Shown: positions 12,300 to 25,443 of the stretch, in pieces
How the letters are laid out: every line of letters begins with the position of its first letter
Position numbering within the stretch: the first letter of the stretch is position 1
Origin: Trogon surrucura
Taxonomy: Eukaryota; Chordata; Aves; Trogoniformes; Trogonidae
NCBI GenBank assembly: GCA_020746105.1
Contig: CM036633.1
Span: 10,586,501-10,650,500 of the forward strand
Reading direction: 5' to 3'
Length of the DNA stretch: 64,000 bases
Translations under genes and position numbers: made by a program
Notes under the pieces: generated by a model
What the model was told of the DNA's origin: nothing
The model's input: the letters and a program-made list of their open reading frames with translations, nothing else
Databases searched by the model: none

Positions 12300-15200
12300 G
12301 GGTTCAAACCCGGCTGGTTTGGGGTTGGGTTGATTAAACAGTTCTAACGCAGGGCGAGCAGGAGGGAGCAACGCTCTTTTGTCAGTTTCTGCGCTTGAAT
12401 CCTTGCATCTCCGTCCCCAGGAAGGACGCCTCGCGGGCTGTGGGGGGATGCAGTCCACGTTCCCTCACCTCTGAAGTTGGAAGGATGCAAAACTTCAGCG
12501 TTGAGGAAAAGCAGGGAAAGATAAAGAATGCCCTGGGCCTCACTGGAGAACCCCGGGCACCTGCGGGACCCTTGAGAGGCAGCAGTGGTGACCGTGCCCC
12601 ATCTTTGGGTTAACACACCCCCAGTTCACCCCTGCAGCCGGTGCCAGCCTCTGAAACGGGGCAGAGCGGAGCTGCGGGTGTTCCTGGGGTGCCCGGTCCC
12701 CAGCTGGCAGCATCGCCGCCTGCAGGGCTGCGAGAGGTGTGGGTACCCCCGAGTCCCCCTTGGGAAGGGGGGCACATGGGGACAGTTTCAGCTGTCCTTC
12801 ACCTTGCTCATAAGCACCTTCCCCTTCCAGCGCAGGGAGGAGATGGAAAACACCCAGTTTTCCCTCGGCACAGAGCGGTGCTGGAGCGCACACACGGGCT
12901 CAGGGCTCAGCTGTGCACCCCGACGTCCGTCCTGAGCCCGTTGGGGCTGCCCGACCAGCCCAGCGGTGCTGACAGCCCTCCCACCTCCCCCATTAGGGAT
13001 CCAGTAAGGTGCTCCCTGTCCCTTTATCTTCCAGGATGAAATGAGGTGAAGCCGTCCGCTCCTTAAACCCCCATTTAGCTGGTTTACGAGGCGTGCTCAG
13101 CTGCTGGCTGGCTCTGGTGACCTGTGGGCTGTATTTCCACAGCTAGCGCAGCCTCTGTCACCTGCTGCCCACCCCTCTGACCAACCCTTACAGATACTCA
13201 GCAGGGATTTCTGCAAACCCCATTACTTGGAGCAAGACCCCACACTTGAGAAACAATTTGGGAAGTTCACAAGTTTCAGGGAACTATGCGGCGAAGTTTT
13301 CCTTTCCGTTTCCCAACCTCCTCCTTCTACCCTCCTCCTCCTCCCGCCTTGGTCTTTTGAGTTATGAAAAAAATATTTCCCATGACACTGGCGAAGGCCA
13401 GCGAATCCATGAGTCACCAGGAACGAGGAGTCATGCACACGCACCGATCCATCACCCCTGGCCAGCACAGCGGCTGAGGGGCCCTTCCCTGGGAGGAGCC
13501 GCCTGCTGATAAGGTCCCTACAGCCCGGCAGGGCCGAGGCTTTCCCTCCTGCCTCTCTGCTCCCTCCCAGGGCTGGGAGAGCACGGCCGGGCTCCCCGCA
13601 CACCCGTGGGGCGGTTGGTGCTTGTGAGCAGCTGGGTCGGGGGGTAGCAGCCCCACTTGCTTCTTGCCAGACCATTGCCCCGCAGCTCGGTCTGCCCTGA
13701 GACTTTTTGGGGGGTGTTAATTTCACAGCTGCCCCCTCCGCTCTCCAGCTGGTGTGGGGATGTGCAGGGCAGGATTCCTCGACCTGAGGTGTGATGTGGG
13801 ATTAAGGAATGAGCTGCATGATGTGGAGCAGCCCTGGGGTACAGCTCTGCTTGCTCATACATTAATACTTTGGGCAAAGTGGGAGGCATGTCGATGCCTG
13901 GGGTCCCCTGCACCTTCTCCCCACCATGCCTGCACAGGGACCCGGAGGACACCCCCGTGTCCCCCTCAACCCCAGCAACATCTGCCCCTGCAGCCCCGGA
14001 GCAGGCATGAGGAGCTGGAGGGGAGCGGGGACCCAGCCCCAGCCCCGGGGGAGCAGGCTGGGATGACTCAGGCTCTACTGGATCCAGACCCAAATCTAAG
14101 ATGCAATTATGACTTATAAATATTTGAATTTTGTTTTCCTCTTTTGCAATCAACTCCTTTTTTACAGGCCATGCTACAATCATAGTTTTCATCTCCAGCG
14201 GTGCTGGCCTGTTGCTGGAAGGCAAACAGCAAAGCCACTGTGCCTTTTAACAGGCCGGACCAAGTCCACGACATAATCTCTTGGAAGAAGATGCCAACAG
14301 GCAAATTTAAAATGGCAGATAGATACTCTCTAAACCCTGCCTCTTATCTTTTGGGCTTGGATTCAGGAATGTGCCCTCGCAGGACTGACATTAAACATGC
14401 AGCGCTGGCAATAATGCGATTTAAGACCACACACCTCAGCGCATCCCTGGCTCAGCCGTGAGGTCCTGAGCCTGACGGACACCCCCAACCGCCTGCTTTT
14501 CTTTCCCTCCTGCCCCGCTCCACCTATTTAACAGTCTAATCCACAATCATTTCTTTTTTTGCCCAACTAGGGATTACAGCTTATTTTCTTGAGATGACTC
14601 TTTCTCTTCGCTTTTAAATCACACCAGTAAAACCCACCCCGGGAAGAGGAAGAGTGTAACAGAAACTGAAATCAGCTACTTTCGTATTAAGAAAAAGTAA
14701 CACGGAATATTTCTGGTGGCTCGGTTATTACAGCACATCTTGAAATGATATTCTAACAAGAAATGAAGATGTGCTAAGGTATTTCTGCATTTTCTTCTTG
14801 ACCTTTATGCAAGTTTCATCAGAAGAAAGAATGAGAGTTACTATGGGCAGAATGTACGTGGCTCTTTCTCCTCCCAGGTGTGCAGATCAAACTGCTCCAC
14901 GGGGCTCCTGAAATCCTCCTGTGAAGTAAGAGGGTGCTTTTCAGGTCCAGTAATGGATCTGAGTCCTGACCTCTCCAGCATAGCTGCGGCTTTACAACAA
15001 AACGTTTATTCATCTCCAGCCAGATTTATTTTTAAGCAGCCCCTTGGCAAGCGTGAATAAGTTTTGTCTAATGGATTCTGTTCCTGAGGCTAGCTGCATT
15101 TTGTTCACTGCAAACTCCAAATATATTTGCACGAATTATTACTATTAATAATATAATGCTTGTGTTTGAGATGCTGGACAGATGCAGAAAAAGCCACGGT

Positions 15201-18028
15201 TTTTGCCCTGAGATTTTACAACCATTGAGCTTTACAGCCCTGCAAACAGTGAGCGTGTGATGGCAAACGATCGGCACCACCAGCCCCATTAGGGAACCTG
15301 CAAACTACAAGCTGATTTACTAAGGAGGATTGACCAAAATAACTCCTGCAGTGTGAGACATTTGGCAATATTTCATGGGTAGAAATGCTCATTCTGGCCG
15401 TTCTCTCCCACGCTGAGCACTGGGGCTGCAGGAGTTGAGTGGCAAACACCAGCATCCCGCAGGTTGTAGGATGAAAAGGGGTGGCTCAGAAGAAGCCACC
15501 AGGAGGGCTCAGGTCCCGTCGTGCCAGGATGGTGATAATCTGCCAGGCAAAGTGGCCCTTAACCCCAGCACCGAGCAGGCCCCAGCCAGGAAGTGTCACT
15601 GCAAAATTCCCTGTGGGAAAGGACCACGGGGAAACCACCAACTCAGTGACGTGCAAATGTTTGATAAGGAGGCACCAAGTTCAACAGCTGCGAGGGGAAA
15701 TTATCCGCATGTTCGACAGAAGCACACCAGTTCCCGTCAGGTTTCTGACGGATAAAATACAATGTTCCGGTACAATCTGAATTAGGTGTCTCGACATAGC
15801 TCATCTGGGGCAAAAACCTGACACTTTCTGCTTCCTGCCTCAGCTCAGCAGAAAAGCCGCCCGCAAAATGTTACCATTCCCCAGCGGTGGAAATTCTGCT
15901 TTTTGGCCGGTTGCAGCATCAATAGAAATAGTGGTTCAGAACAAGCCCACAAAACTTGTCCGCATCAGTGCTATAGCCCTCAGGCTGGCTTGCTTTGCTA
16001 ATGGAGCGGCAGAGAGATGGCCGGCTAGCACAGAGCTCTGGTAGCCACATCCAGGAGACCTTGCCCAGGGGGCTGCGGTGCTGGTGGCAGAGGAGCCCCG
16101 AGCCAGAGCAGACACCAGGGTGTTTCCACTTAATCATCCAGTCTTGGTCTTTTGAGCAAGGGATGGGCTGAGGAGGCCAAAGTCTGAATCTGAAAAATTT
16201 AAACCATATGATGTTTGGATCCAAGCTCAAAGTGAGCCAAGCAAGGGGGAAGTAGGGAACGGAAATGGTTGCAGCTTTTCTCTTTCTCTCAAAAGTTGCT
16301 CCCTCTGCCGTCACCTTCACTGCAGAGGCCTCACACTCGTGGACGTCGGCTTCAGCTGCCCAAAGAAGTCACAGCAGCCTCAGAAGGAGCTGCTCCGTGG
16401 GGACCACAGCCACGAGGACCGGCACAGACCCCAGCCACCACGGTGCAGCTGTTTGATGACAGCGTGGGCCCAGCCGGCATAGGCCAAGGCACGAGGGTTC
16501 CCTCGGGGAACTGGAGGGACGTGATCCCACGAGCCCCATGGCGGCAGCACGGCTCCATCGTGGCTCCTGCCCATGTGGAGGTGCAAGGAACGTCAAGAAG
16601 CATCTGGAGCTGGTTCCCTGGGCTCTATCCCTGCAAGAGCTTACCGGTGTACATCACATTCCGGACTTCAGCTTTTTGGTGAGGTCAATTTGCAAGCTTG
16701 GGATGGCTTTTGCAGAAGCAGCAGCCAAAGGGAAGGCAGTAGGAACCAGCCTTGGGGCCAGGGACACCTGGGTTGTAGCCCCAGCTTGGGCAAAATAGCA
16801 GATGTCTCAGGCCAGTGCTGATGCCTTCTGTGATCCTAGTCCATGAACTGGGACTGGCTGAACTTGACAGTTCCAGGGGTGGCACCTCAGAGGCTCAGAT
16901 ATCCTTCTGGCAAGAAAAAAGGGGACAGTCCAGAGCGCAGTTATCACAAAGAATGATGCACGTTGCATGTAAATAGGATCACATGGTACTACGGGCACAG
17001 CTCCTTGCCTGGAACTTAAGATAGGAAGAAGCAAGAGCCCTTCAACCCCCTCCACACACAGCACCCCTATTTGGGAGCCGAATTCTTCAAGTGCGACAGA
17101 AGACATCAGCCAGGCAACAAGATGTTTTTAGAAAGCAAAGGTGTGATCCAAAGCAGGTTTACCTTGTACCTACCAGCCAAAAAGGCTGGGCTCCTGCCAT
17201 GGAGGAACCTGTCAGCCTCTCTGCTCCAACCACCCACCCTGCATCGCTGCTGTCCTCAGTGGGACTGTGGTTTCTTGGCGCACAGCTGCTCGGAGCAGGG
17301 TGCAAGGAGCATCAAAGCCACACCGGGGCCTCCAGGCAATAATGAAACCACAGGGGAACCGAGAGGAGGGAAGCGAGCGCTGCGAGAAGTCAGGGATTGC
17401 ACAAGACAAATCTGCATGTGCTGGTGAGGAGCATGATCTGAGCGGGCGGTGTGAAGCACGCACAGCACCACAGCACTCGCTTCCTGCAAGAGCTCGGAAA
17501 TGTAATATTGGACCATTTTAACTCCTCCTGGCTCAAGGGTAGGCTGACATGCATGGCACAGCTTCCCAGGTATACCTGGGGCTCCCGAGGTGGAGAGTTG
17601 TCCTGTTACAACTGATGGTTGTAAAATATCATCAAGGAAGAGCAATTTGCTGACAGGGCTGATTACAAGGGGACACTTTTCTCCATCCTAGATGCTTCTT
17701 CACGTGTTCTTTGTATCTGTCCTTGTAACAGCAGGTGATACCCGCTGTCTGTCACTGGCAGGTAAAATTTGGTTTCAAGGACAGAACTGCAATGGACACG
17801 AGTCTACAGGATAGAAGCAACAAGAGGGTGCGTGGGGGTGAATTATGGTGACAGAAAAAAGCACAAATTGGGAAAATCAGACAAATTTCAAGGGAGAGGC
17901 AGGAGTTTGTTGCCTTGCAATTGCCAGCCCCAAGCAAGAAAAACCCCCACAAATAACCGCTCAAAAGCTACAAACTACCGAAGGAGAGCAGGACCTTGGA
18001 CCTGCAGTAACTGTCAATTTAAGAAAAA
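12300..18028. other. Intergenic region without supported gene
   Basis: No exon with family similarity or convincing splice structure was recognised. Composition changes from GC-rich (to about 14.0 kb) to mixed. The stretch 14080-14800 is AT-richer, with GATA-type (AGATAG, CTTATCTT) and TAAT motifs, and could hold regulatory elements. Open frames of 60-235 codons overlap one another on both strands and show no domain. Confidence 0.5.
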
Positions 18029-18413
18029 ATGCAAACATTCCTGGAGCAGAGAAGGCTCCAGGAAGACCTTATTGTAGCCTTTCAAGTACTTAAAGGGAAC
18101 CCATAAGAAAGATGGAAGCAACCTTTTTAGCAAGGCCTGGCATGACAGGACAAGGGGCAATGGTTTTAAACCAAAAGAGGGTAGATTTAGACTGGATATA
18201 AGGAAGAAATTTTTTACTATGAGAGTGGTGAAACACTGGCACAGGTTGCCCAGACAGGTGGTGGAGGCCTCATCCCTGAAGACATTCAGAGTCAGACTTG
18301 ATGGGGCTCTGAGCAACCTGATCTAGTTGAAGATGTTCCTGCTCACTGCAGGGGGCTGGACTAGATGACCTCTAAAGGTCCCTTCCAACCCAACGCATTC
18401 TATGATTGATTCC
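18029..18413 (+). mobile_element. CR1 LINE, 5'-truncated 3' end
   Basis: The segment reads like the 3' terminal part of an avian CR1 element. It has the AGAGAAGGCTCC block, then GATGGAAG and GACAAGGGGCAATGGTTTTAAAC. These are followed by AGGAAGAAATTTTTTACT, CACTGGCACAGGTTGCCCAG and TGATGGGGCTCTGAGCAACC. It ends with GGACTAGATGACCTCTAAAG, GTCCCTTCCAACCCAACGC and the terminal ATTCTATGATT. CR1 copies usually keep this 3' end and lose the 5' part by incomplete reverse transcription. The reverse transcriptase region is absent, so it is not mobile by itself. The antisense frame at 18014-18316 is a shadow of it. Confidence 0.93.
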
Positions 18414-20600
18414 AGTGCATGTCTCTTGCCAAAGAGATGGGAAGTTCTCCCCAACTGAATCACCTCTTCGTGTTTGATGAGGAGGAGGAGGGCCAGATCC
18501 CTTTCCAGTGCCAAAGCTGGCCATCAACCTAATCTCCAAACAAACAGCCATGCTCTGTACTCCAGCACTCTTCATTCATCATCCCATTTTCTCAATGCAG
18601 CACATCCCTGATGCCTCGTGAGATTAATAAATAAACAACTAAATCAATACAGTCATCTCAATCCCCGCAGGCCACAGGCTGTGAACAAACAACTTCTGCC
18701 TGAAAGAAGTATCAGTGTGTAGGAGAGGCTCCCAAGAGAGAAGTCCGGCACCCCAGCTCTCAGCTGTCCAAAAATTAACATGTGCACACAGGGGAACAGT
18801 TTAGCAGTGCCCTCTGAAACACTGATACTAGGCTTGTCCTCCTCTCCTACAGCTTCCTGATTTTCTCCTCAAGCACCATGACTTCCAGCCTTGACTCTCC
18901 CTGAAATCCAGGCACTGAAGGATTTTCCCATTCTTCACAAGCTGGGAAACAATCTTAGCTTATTGACTCGACAGCGGGGCTGCTCTGCAAACATCAGTCC
19001 TCAAAGATGGCCTCGGGCTCTTCAGTTCCTGTCAGCAGGAAAACCTCACCAGAATCTCTCTGTAGCAGAGAAAAGCATGTGTATGCGAATGAAAGTAAAT
19101 TAGGTCTGAACAAGATTAACAGGGATTTAATTGAACTATGTGAACTGGAACTCCAGTCACGAGCTACTTATTAGCCCGTCTCAGGGGATTGTGCCGCTCG
19201 TACCGGAGGAGCACAAGGATGCAATTGTGAGCGCGGCAGCTCAAGGGACGGCAACGGCTGCAGCTCTCGAGACGAGCGTGGCCTGAGAGGCCGAGCTGCT
19301 CGATCACGGTCAAAAACAAAGCAAGGAATTCACAACTCCCAGCCATGTTTCTTCAGAGTTGAGGCTTGGCCAGTCGAGGGAAAAGATCTTCGTAACAAGT
19401 ATTAGCAGAGGAAACCCAGCTCCTGGGCCCTGGGTGGCAGAGCAAGGTGCTGCTCACCGAGGTGCTGCCGACTGGCTGGTATCTGGAGGCAGACCTTTGA
19501 AAACCTCCCCTTCAATAAAAGCGACTTAATGAGGCCTTCATCTCTCTTTGGGATGTTAATTACAAAACAGCCTGGAGAAAACAGCTTAAGAATTAAAGGA
19601 GTCCCCACCTAGGCTAGTCCCTCCCTCGTTTTGGTTTTCTGGTGAGGGAACCAACAGATGCTTGCCAGCGCTTGGCTACCACACCGGTCTGACCGCAGCC
19701 GAGAAGAGCCACCAGCCAGCTCCACACTCCAGCCACGTAAACCCGAGCTACAACCACACACCGAGGGGCTCCTGAAAATCCCTATTACCCGTCTTCTGAA
19801 TCCCCATCTAATCCCCTGCTTGTATTATTAACAAACGATGCCTTTATTATTGCTACCTTCATGTGGGCTCTTGGAGTTGAAATCTCTCCTGAGAGGCAAA
19901 CTAATTCAGTCATCACACCATTTCCTCCTTCCTTGCAGGTGAAGCTGTGCTGGGACACCGTTCACTACTTCCAAGTCAAACACAGATAGAGATGTACACG
20001 TCTGACAGCATTAAGTAACCAATTTCTCACAGATTAAAGGATCTGAAAGGCTTTCCCTTAATGGATCATTTTTATGAATAAGTTATTTATGTCCATGTGT
20101 TCCTATAGCCTGAGAGTTCTGGCAGCTTTCATAATGAATGCATGGAACAACCTTAAAAAGAGATTTCTTTTTAGACAAAGAGATTCTGATTGTATTTATG
20201 ACATGTTTCAAAAGAAATTAAAATACATGGGATATTGGTAATCTCTAAAATCATACTAAAAATTCAACTAACGAGCATTCAAATAACTACAAGGCTGTTA
20301 GGAACAGAACGGGAAATTAATCTTAATCCCTCTTCCCCCCCAAAAAAACAAACACCAATATCCACGATTTCTACTTAGCAATGAGTAAGACAGCCTGCAA
20401 AGAGCTAGACATAGATGTTGATGTAGTAGCCTGCTATTTCAGCTAACAACCTCACAGTGCTCACTGCTAACTGGTTCTTAGCTGCACAAGTGCTTTTATT
20501 TTGCAGGTAAGGCGTGCACAACTTTCAATAGCTGCAATTCCGTTAAAGCATGAAGCCTCCCTCCCCTTTAGGTAACCTGCAGAAAGCCAGAGCTGTTAGA
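18414..20600. other. Intergenic region between CR1 copy and MANBAL 3' end
   Basis: No gene is supported. The stretch 19800-20560 is AT-rich with few long frames. A minus-strand AATAAA at 20498-20503 could be an alternative distal poly(A) signal for MANBAL. Confidence 0.45.
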
Positions 20601-20620
20601 TAAAACCAAGACCATCTTCA

Positions 20621-20626
20621 TTTATT
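20621..20626 (-). terminator. MANBAL: Candidate MANBAL poly(A) signal
   Basis: AATAAA on the minus strand is the first canonical hexamer met when reading downstream from the MANBAL stop at 22556. It would give a 3' UTR of about 1.9 kb. A second AATAAA lies about 120 bases further on, near 20500. No cleavage evidence is available from sequence alone. Confidence 0.45.
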
Positions 20627-22555
20627 GAAACGGAAGAAGTGATCTACAGCATCTACCCAGGACCAGTGGCAACACTTTTCTCTCTCCTGCAGATCACAGA
20701 CAGGAACACAGGCCCATAATGGAAACTTGTAGCACAATATTGTTCTTTGTTATTTGCGTGGGAAATTTTTGCAAAGTTTCTTTGCATTGAGAGCTCTAAG
20801 CAACTTCAGAGGGCTTGTGTCTCCGATGCTTTGTTCTGTCCTCATAGTATTGACTTTATGTAGCTCAAAAACACCCCAAAGAAAAAGCTGAATTTAAAGC
20901 AGAACTCTAAGCTGGAATTTAAGCAGTGCAGCTTGGTGTCAGCATTCTGGTTAAAAGAAGGAGACAGCCTGGAGCAGGGAAACAGCGAGAGGTTAGAGGA
21001 GTCTAACTGGTGCTGGGATCCATCTGTCTCACCAACCAAAAGCAAGAGTGAGCAGAGAACGTGGCTGTTCTTGACACTGATGGTTTCTGTAAATGCATTT
21101 TTTCAACTCCTGTTAAAGAACATGCAGCACAACACTGCTACCGTTCCTGGCCTCACGAGGCCTTTGCGAATTGAGGATGGGAGTCTCTGTATGCAAAAAG
21201 GACCGCAGACTCACAGCCCTGCCAGAGAGAACCTTCTCCTTCAAAGCCGCTCTGAACCCTGGGTGCGCCTACAAGAGCAGGTTCTCCTCCCATTGACTCA
21301 TTCGTGATCAAACAAACCAAGATGTGAGCTGGCATCAGGAAGCTCGAGCTGCCCTACAGAGACTCTGTGGCTACGTCACCACCTCTCTCTCTCCAGTCCT
21401 GTCTAGCCGTATTTAAATCTAATACTAGATTGTCCCTGGGTCTGGAGAGCCTGAAGGAACATAGTGTGTACGTCTCTTGCTACACAGTCATGTTACAGAG
21501 CCAGCTTGCCACCCCTTCTTGGATCTTAAAATACCACATCTCCTCAGGCTGAGATCAGATTTAACTTCAACAAGAGGAGATGCAGCAGACTGTAGCAGGT
21601 AAGGCTGGGAGGGAGTTGGAAATGCAACAAGCCCCAGCTGTGTTGAAACAGAGCCCACGGTTAGGACTCGGCTGGCTGACAGGAGGCTTTATCAACAGTA
21701 CAGTGCTGTCTGATAAATGACCAGTGCAGCACGCCGAGACTCCCACCTCAGAGCAGCTGTTCTCCAACATGCAGTATCCCCTGGTCTTGCCAAGTTTCCA
21801 AGAACATCCCATTAGCACAGGCATTAAATTCTGCACCTTCCAGAATCAAATTGTTCCCTGACTGTTGCAGTCATTGCAGTCCCCACCACAGCCTCGATTC
21901 CCTGAACTGTACCTGCTTTCAAGGGTGGGAACAGAAAGGAAAAGTACATGGGTGGGGAATAAGAAAGAGGTAGCGACACTGGGGAAATGAAAGCTTTCAT
22001 CTACAGCAGTCTGGAATCTGACGAGTTATTACCTAAAGAATTAAAGAATATGACAAAGACATTATTATTATTAAGCCATAAAATGCAGCTATGTATTTCA
22101 GACTAGATGACAACAGAGATGAATACAAAGCTCTGTGGTGTGGTACCCTTGATCCATTTGATCCCTTTGCCTTCAAAAAAACACAACAAAACCAGTATCC
22201 AAAGTAGCAAACCCATGCTCCACCTTCCACAAGGACTTTACTACAAATGCTGGCCAGTGTGGAAGAGGTAGGACAACAACCCTCTCTACCCACCAGAAAT
22301 GACAGAAGTCACATTAATGGTGACTGCCACATTAATCAGGTCAAATGAAGTCCTGGATGTGTGAAGTCCTCTTTGCTTGTAAGAAATCTACGGCAGAAGC
22401 CCACCCTTTTCAAGTTCCTTCTCCCGTGTCCCTGAAAGGTAAAGCATGGCAATGCCAGAAAACCATTTGATATAGTTAGTTGCCTTTGAGGTCATCTCCA
22501 AGGAAGCATGATTATAGGTGATTATTTTGTCTTTTGAGGCTCATCAGTCATGCCT

Positions 22556-22663
22556 TTAGCGTTTCTTTTTGGTTTCCTTCTTGGGTTTCTTGCTTATCTG
22601 TGGAGCAGTTGCCTTTGGTTTCTTCACTGTCTCTGAATTCTTAGGCTCAAAACTGTCCGAGTC
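22556..22663 (-). CDS. MANBAL: MANBAL second coding exon (35 residues and stop)
   Basis: The acceptor CTACTTGTAG-type site (TTGTAG) precedes GAC at 22663. The exon encodes a hydrophilic tail beginning [11 protein letters not shown], with the repeated basic motif KKPK, and ends KKKR and TAA at 22558-22556. The plus-strand frame starting at 22569 is its antisense shadow. Confidence 0.93.
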   Translation of the reverse strand, partial: DSDSFEPKNSETVKKPKATAPQISKKPKKETKKKR

Positions 22664-25398
22664 CTACAAGAATCAATTGAGAAACAGTCAGGAACTTGTT
22701 CTTTACAATTTGCTGACAGCTCACTTTGGGAATTTGAGTATAAGCCAAAGGAAGCAAGTGTTGGGCATCTCTGTTGGAACACATCTATATCAAACTGAGT
22801 CCACATTTAATGAGACTCAAACAGCACCATCTCTGCTTCTTCAGCTGGTGCTTTTTGATGAGTGCGTGTTTATACACAGAAACAGCTTGTTACCAGAGAA
22901 GCCGTTAAAGCTCAAGTGTCTAAAACAGGCTTTGGAGAAGGAAAAAAAAAATCAACTCAACTTTAAAGGCTAGAAGAAAATCAACACTAAATGAAAACTA
23001 TTCAAATTAGGAAAGGGAGAAGATACCATATAATCACCAGTTGTGCACAGAAACAATCAGGAGGTATTTCTGCCAAATGTTAATCATTATCATGCGCAAG
23101 ACAAAAAATATTCCCCGAAACAGTAGTAGGAATCTGAAGTTCAGAGCCTCTAAATCAAACTCCAAATCCAGGGAGGGACTTGTGGGCCAAGTTTTCTTCA
23201 CCTGGACTAATGAGGGATGCTTAGATATGCTGCTTGTTTCCTTCAGGGGAGATGACAGATAATATTTTAGCTATGGGAAATAAAGTCTAGTTATCTTGTA
23301 AAAACACAAGGGAACAGCGCCAGTCTCATCTGAGAAAGCGCACACATGCAGATTGCCTCCTTTCATTAAATGCATTTGAGTATAAATATTGCTTTAGCAT
23401 CTTGGTTTCCATCAGTCAGAGTGTGCCAACTGGAAAAGGACACACAAAAAATGGCTGAGCAAGACGTGCTCGTTTCAAGTTTCCAAGCCAGCGCTACAGA
23501 TAATGGAGGGGGAGGCGAGCATCTGACAGTATCCTTTTAATCAAGGGCCTTGGTTCAAACGTCTCTCAAGTTACTGGGCCATTACAGTTCACATCTGTGT
23601 GGCTTTCCAAGGAAAGGAGACTTGGCTGGCTTTCCAAAGGCTGTAATCGGCGCACAGCGAGCTGGCAGGCTCTGGAGAGATGGAGCAACACGCAGTTATT
23701 ACTCAGGGATGCAGGGTGCTGCTGTGGATAAAGCGAACACTGCTGCCTTCTAATGTTCAAACCAAGGCAGACTTCTAAGCCTGAAGCCTCCAAGACAGAG
23801 AAACTCCTCAACAACCTCCACAGACTCAAGCATCATTCCCAGGATCTGGAGGGGTAGCCTCTGGTGCTTACAGTCTTATAAATTAGTCAAATGGACGGGA
23901 AATCAAGACAACAGTGCACATATGGAGAAAATAAGAAGTAGAGCACGCGAACATCAAAGCACGCTTGCAATCTTAAAACGGTAACAGGTCCTTGAGCTTT
24001 ATCACTTTAACTGAAGGCCTGATCTTCAGTTCCCCACTTCAAACTGAAGCACTTACTCTTTCCAGCTTTCAAGAGTCAGGCTACTCAGTATTTCTCAAAA
24101 ATTTAACAGGAGAAACCACGGACTCTGACAGACGGGCACTGGTGGCTGCAGAATAATGGTGCAAGACTTGCAACGCTGCTGCCTCACGGCCAGCGGCCGC
24201 CCGCTTCATCTCTGTGCCGGGAGCTGCAGCTCCTGCGGCAGGACCAGCAGCGGGGAGCACACACCCATGCCCGGGCAGCGTCACAAATCCAGTACATCGA
24301 CACGACTTCACACCACACCAGCAGTTAAAGGCGAAAGAGCTGGGTCATGAACTGTATTCTTCACACCATACCTCACCCTCTGGCAAACCCTTCCCCAGAC
24401 TGGCTGTAAACGTCTTTGCTTCCTCTGCACAAGCAGGAGCAAACATGGGAAGAAAGCCTCAACACAAAACTTCCCATGCTGAGCCATTACTGAAAATACA
24501 CCATAAGCATTGAGACAAAATTTGCATCAAACCACCAGACTCGCAGTCTGATCACCAACTCTGAAGTATCTGTCCCCAGCATCAAGCACACGGAGCTCTT
24601 TTATCCGAAAGGCCAGGCAGATACAGGTCATCCCGTGGCCCAGTCTAGAGGAATCAGAGTCCTGACCTTTCAATCAGCTCACCTTGACCTTTCGCTTTGA
24701 CTTTCTCCTGTACCCAAGGACCCTCCACTTGCCTGCACGGGACTGGGAGTCAGCACTGAAAACTGCCTTCCTCAGATGAGAATATGCTAGAAATTCCACC
24801 TGTATCAGGTTTCCAAAAATTGCACACAAGCTAGAGCCCAAAGTAACTTCCTGAAAGGCAGGTCCTTCCAAGGGGACACCCTGTCTGGCAATTAATACAG
24901 CAAATCAGCAGCAGGATGACAATAAGGGGTTGAGACTAAAGCCTTCTCATGTGCAATCAGAAATGGCATGTACAGTTGGAACACCACCCTGGCAGTGCTT
25001 CAGGTCACTTTTTCACTGATATTCAGGGAGACCCTGGCTGAGGTATTTGTCCTGGCTTTCTAAGCTGCAGGTAAATCACAAGACAAAAGCTGGAGGTGGG
25101 AAAGCTAGAAGGAACAAAAGAGAACGAACAACAAAACTGTCATCAACCCCAGGAGCAGAACACTGTCTCCATTAGCTACTCAAAAGTTCCCTCTCATCCT
25201 ATTTTCTCTGACTGCCTATCTGTATCAATATTAAAGAGCACTGCTTACCGCCTTATGGGTCTTTGAAACTGGCAGGATTATGGCTAGCACACAGATAAGC
25301 TGGAAAATGGCTCCGAAGAAGAGGCCGTAGCGTAGCACATTCTCCATGAATGTGGGCTCAGGGATTTCAGGTGGGGAGAAATCCAACTCGGCAGCCAT
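22556..25398 (-). CDS. MANBAL: MANBAL, small single-pass membrane protein (complete CDS, two exons)
   Basis: Two exons, 25398-25249 and 22663-22556, join in phase 0 to give 85 residues, the same length as human MANBAL. The amino end [17 protein letters not shown] is nearly identical to human. It is followed by one hydrophobic segment at about residues 24-43, then a lysine-rich tail ending KKETKKKR. The protein name refers to mannosidase beta A-like, but no catalytic domain is present and the function is unknown. The start at 25398 is chosen because it matches the family, has A at -3 and G at +4, and an in-frame TAA lies upstream in the same exon. The carboxyl end KKKR fits a KKXX dilysine ER-retrieval signal (inference). 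The promoter is the CpG island at 28.6-29.3 kb. GHRH lies divergently upstream. Confidence 0.96.
22664..25248 (-). other. MANBAL: MANBAL coding intron
   Basis: The 2.6 kb intron has donor GTAAGC and acceptor TTGTAG. It contains no further recognisable exon. A moderately GC-rich patch at 24170-24290 has a NotI-like GCGGCCGC but no clear gene signal. Confidence 0.8.
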
Positions 25399-25443
25399 CG
25401 TGAATGCACCCTCCTTCTCCTCTAATGCCCTCAAGACTGGTTA
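25249..25443 (-). CDS. MANBAL: MANBAL first coding exon
   Basis: The acceptor CCCTTGTAG precedes 25443. The exon has 45 bases of 5' UTR that include an in-frame TAA, then ATG at 25398. It encodes residues 1-50, ending SKTHKA, with donor GCG|GTAAGC. It carries the transmembrane segment. Confidence 0.93.

Noticed and set aside
11091-12307. Long open frames (up to 372 codons) across the CpG island on both strands
   Set aside because: They are Pro/Arg/Ala-rich, run through A and T homopolymers as poly-Lys or poly-Phe, overlap in several frames, and match no family.
18014-18316. 100-codon minus-strand frame
   Set aside because: It is the antisense of the CR1 3' end.
22569-22973. Hydrophobic plus-strand frame starting MVSFLGFLL
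   Set aside because: It is the antisense of the lysine-rich MANBAL tail; AAG/AAA codons read in reverse give Phe, Leu and Ser.
25398-25434. N-terminal extension of MANBAL upstream of MAAELD
   Set aside because: The upstream start would be TTG, not ATG; human MANBAL begins MAAELD and an in-frame TAA lies just upstream.
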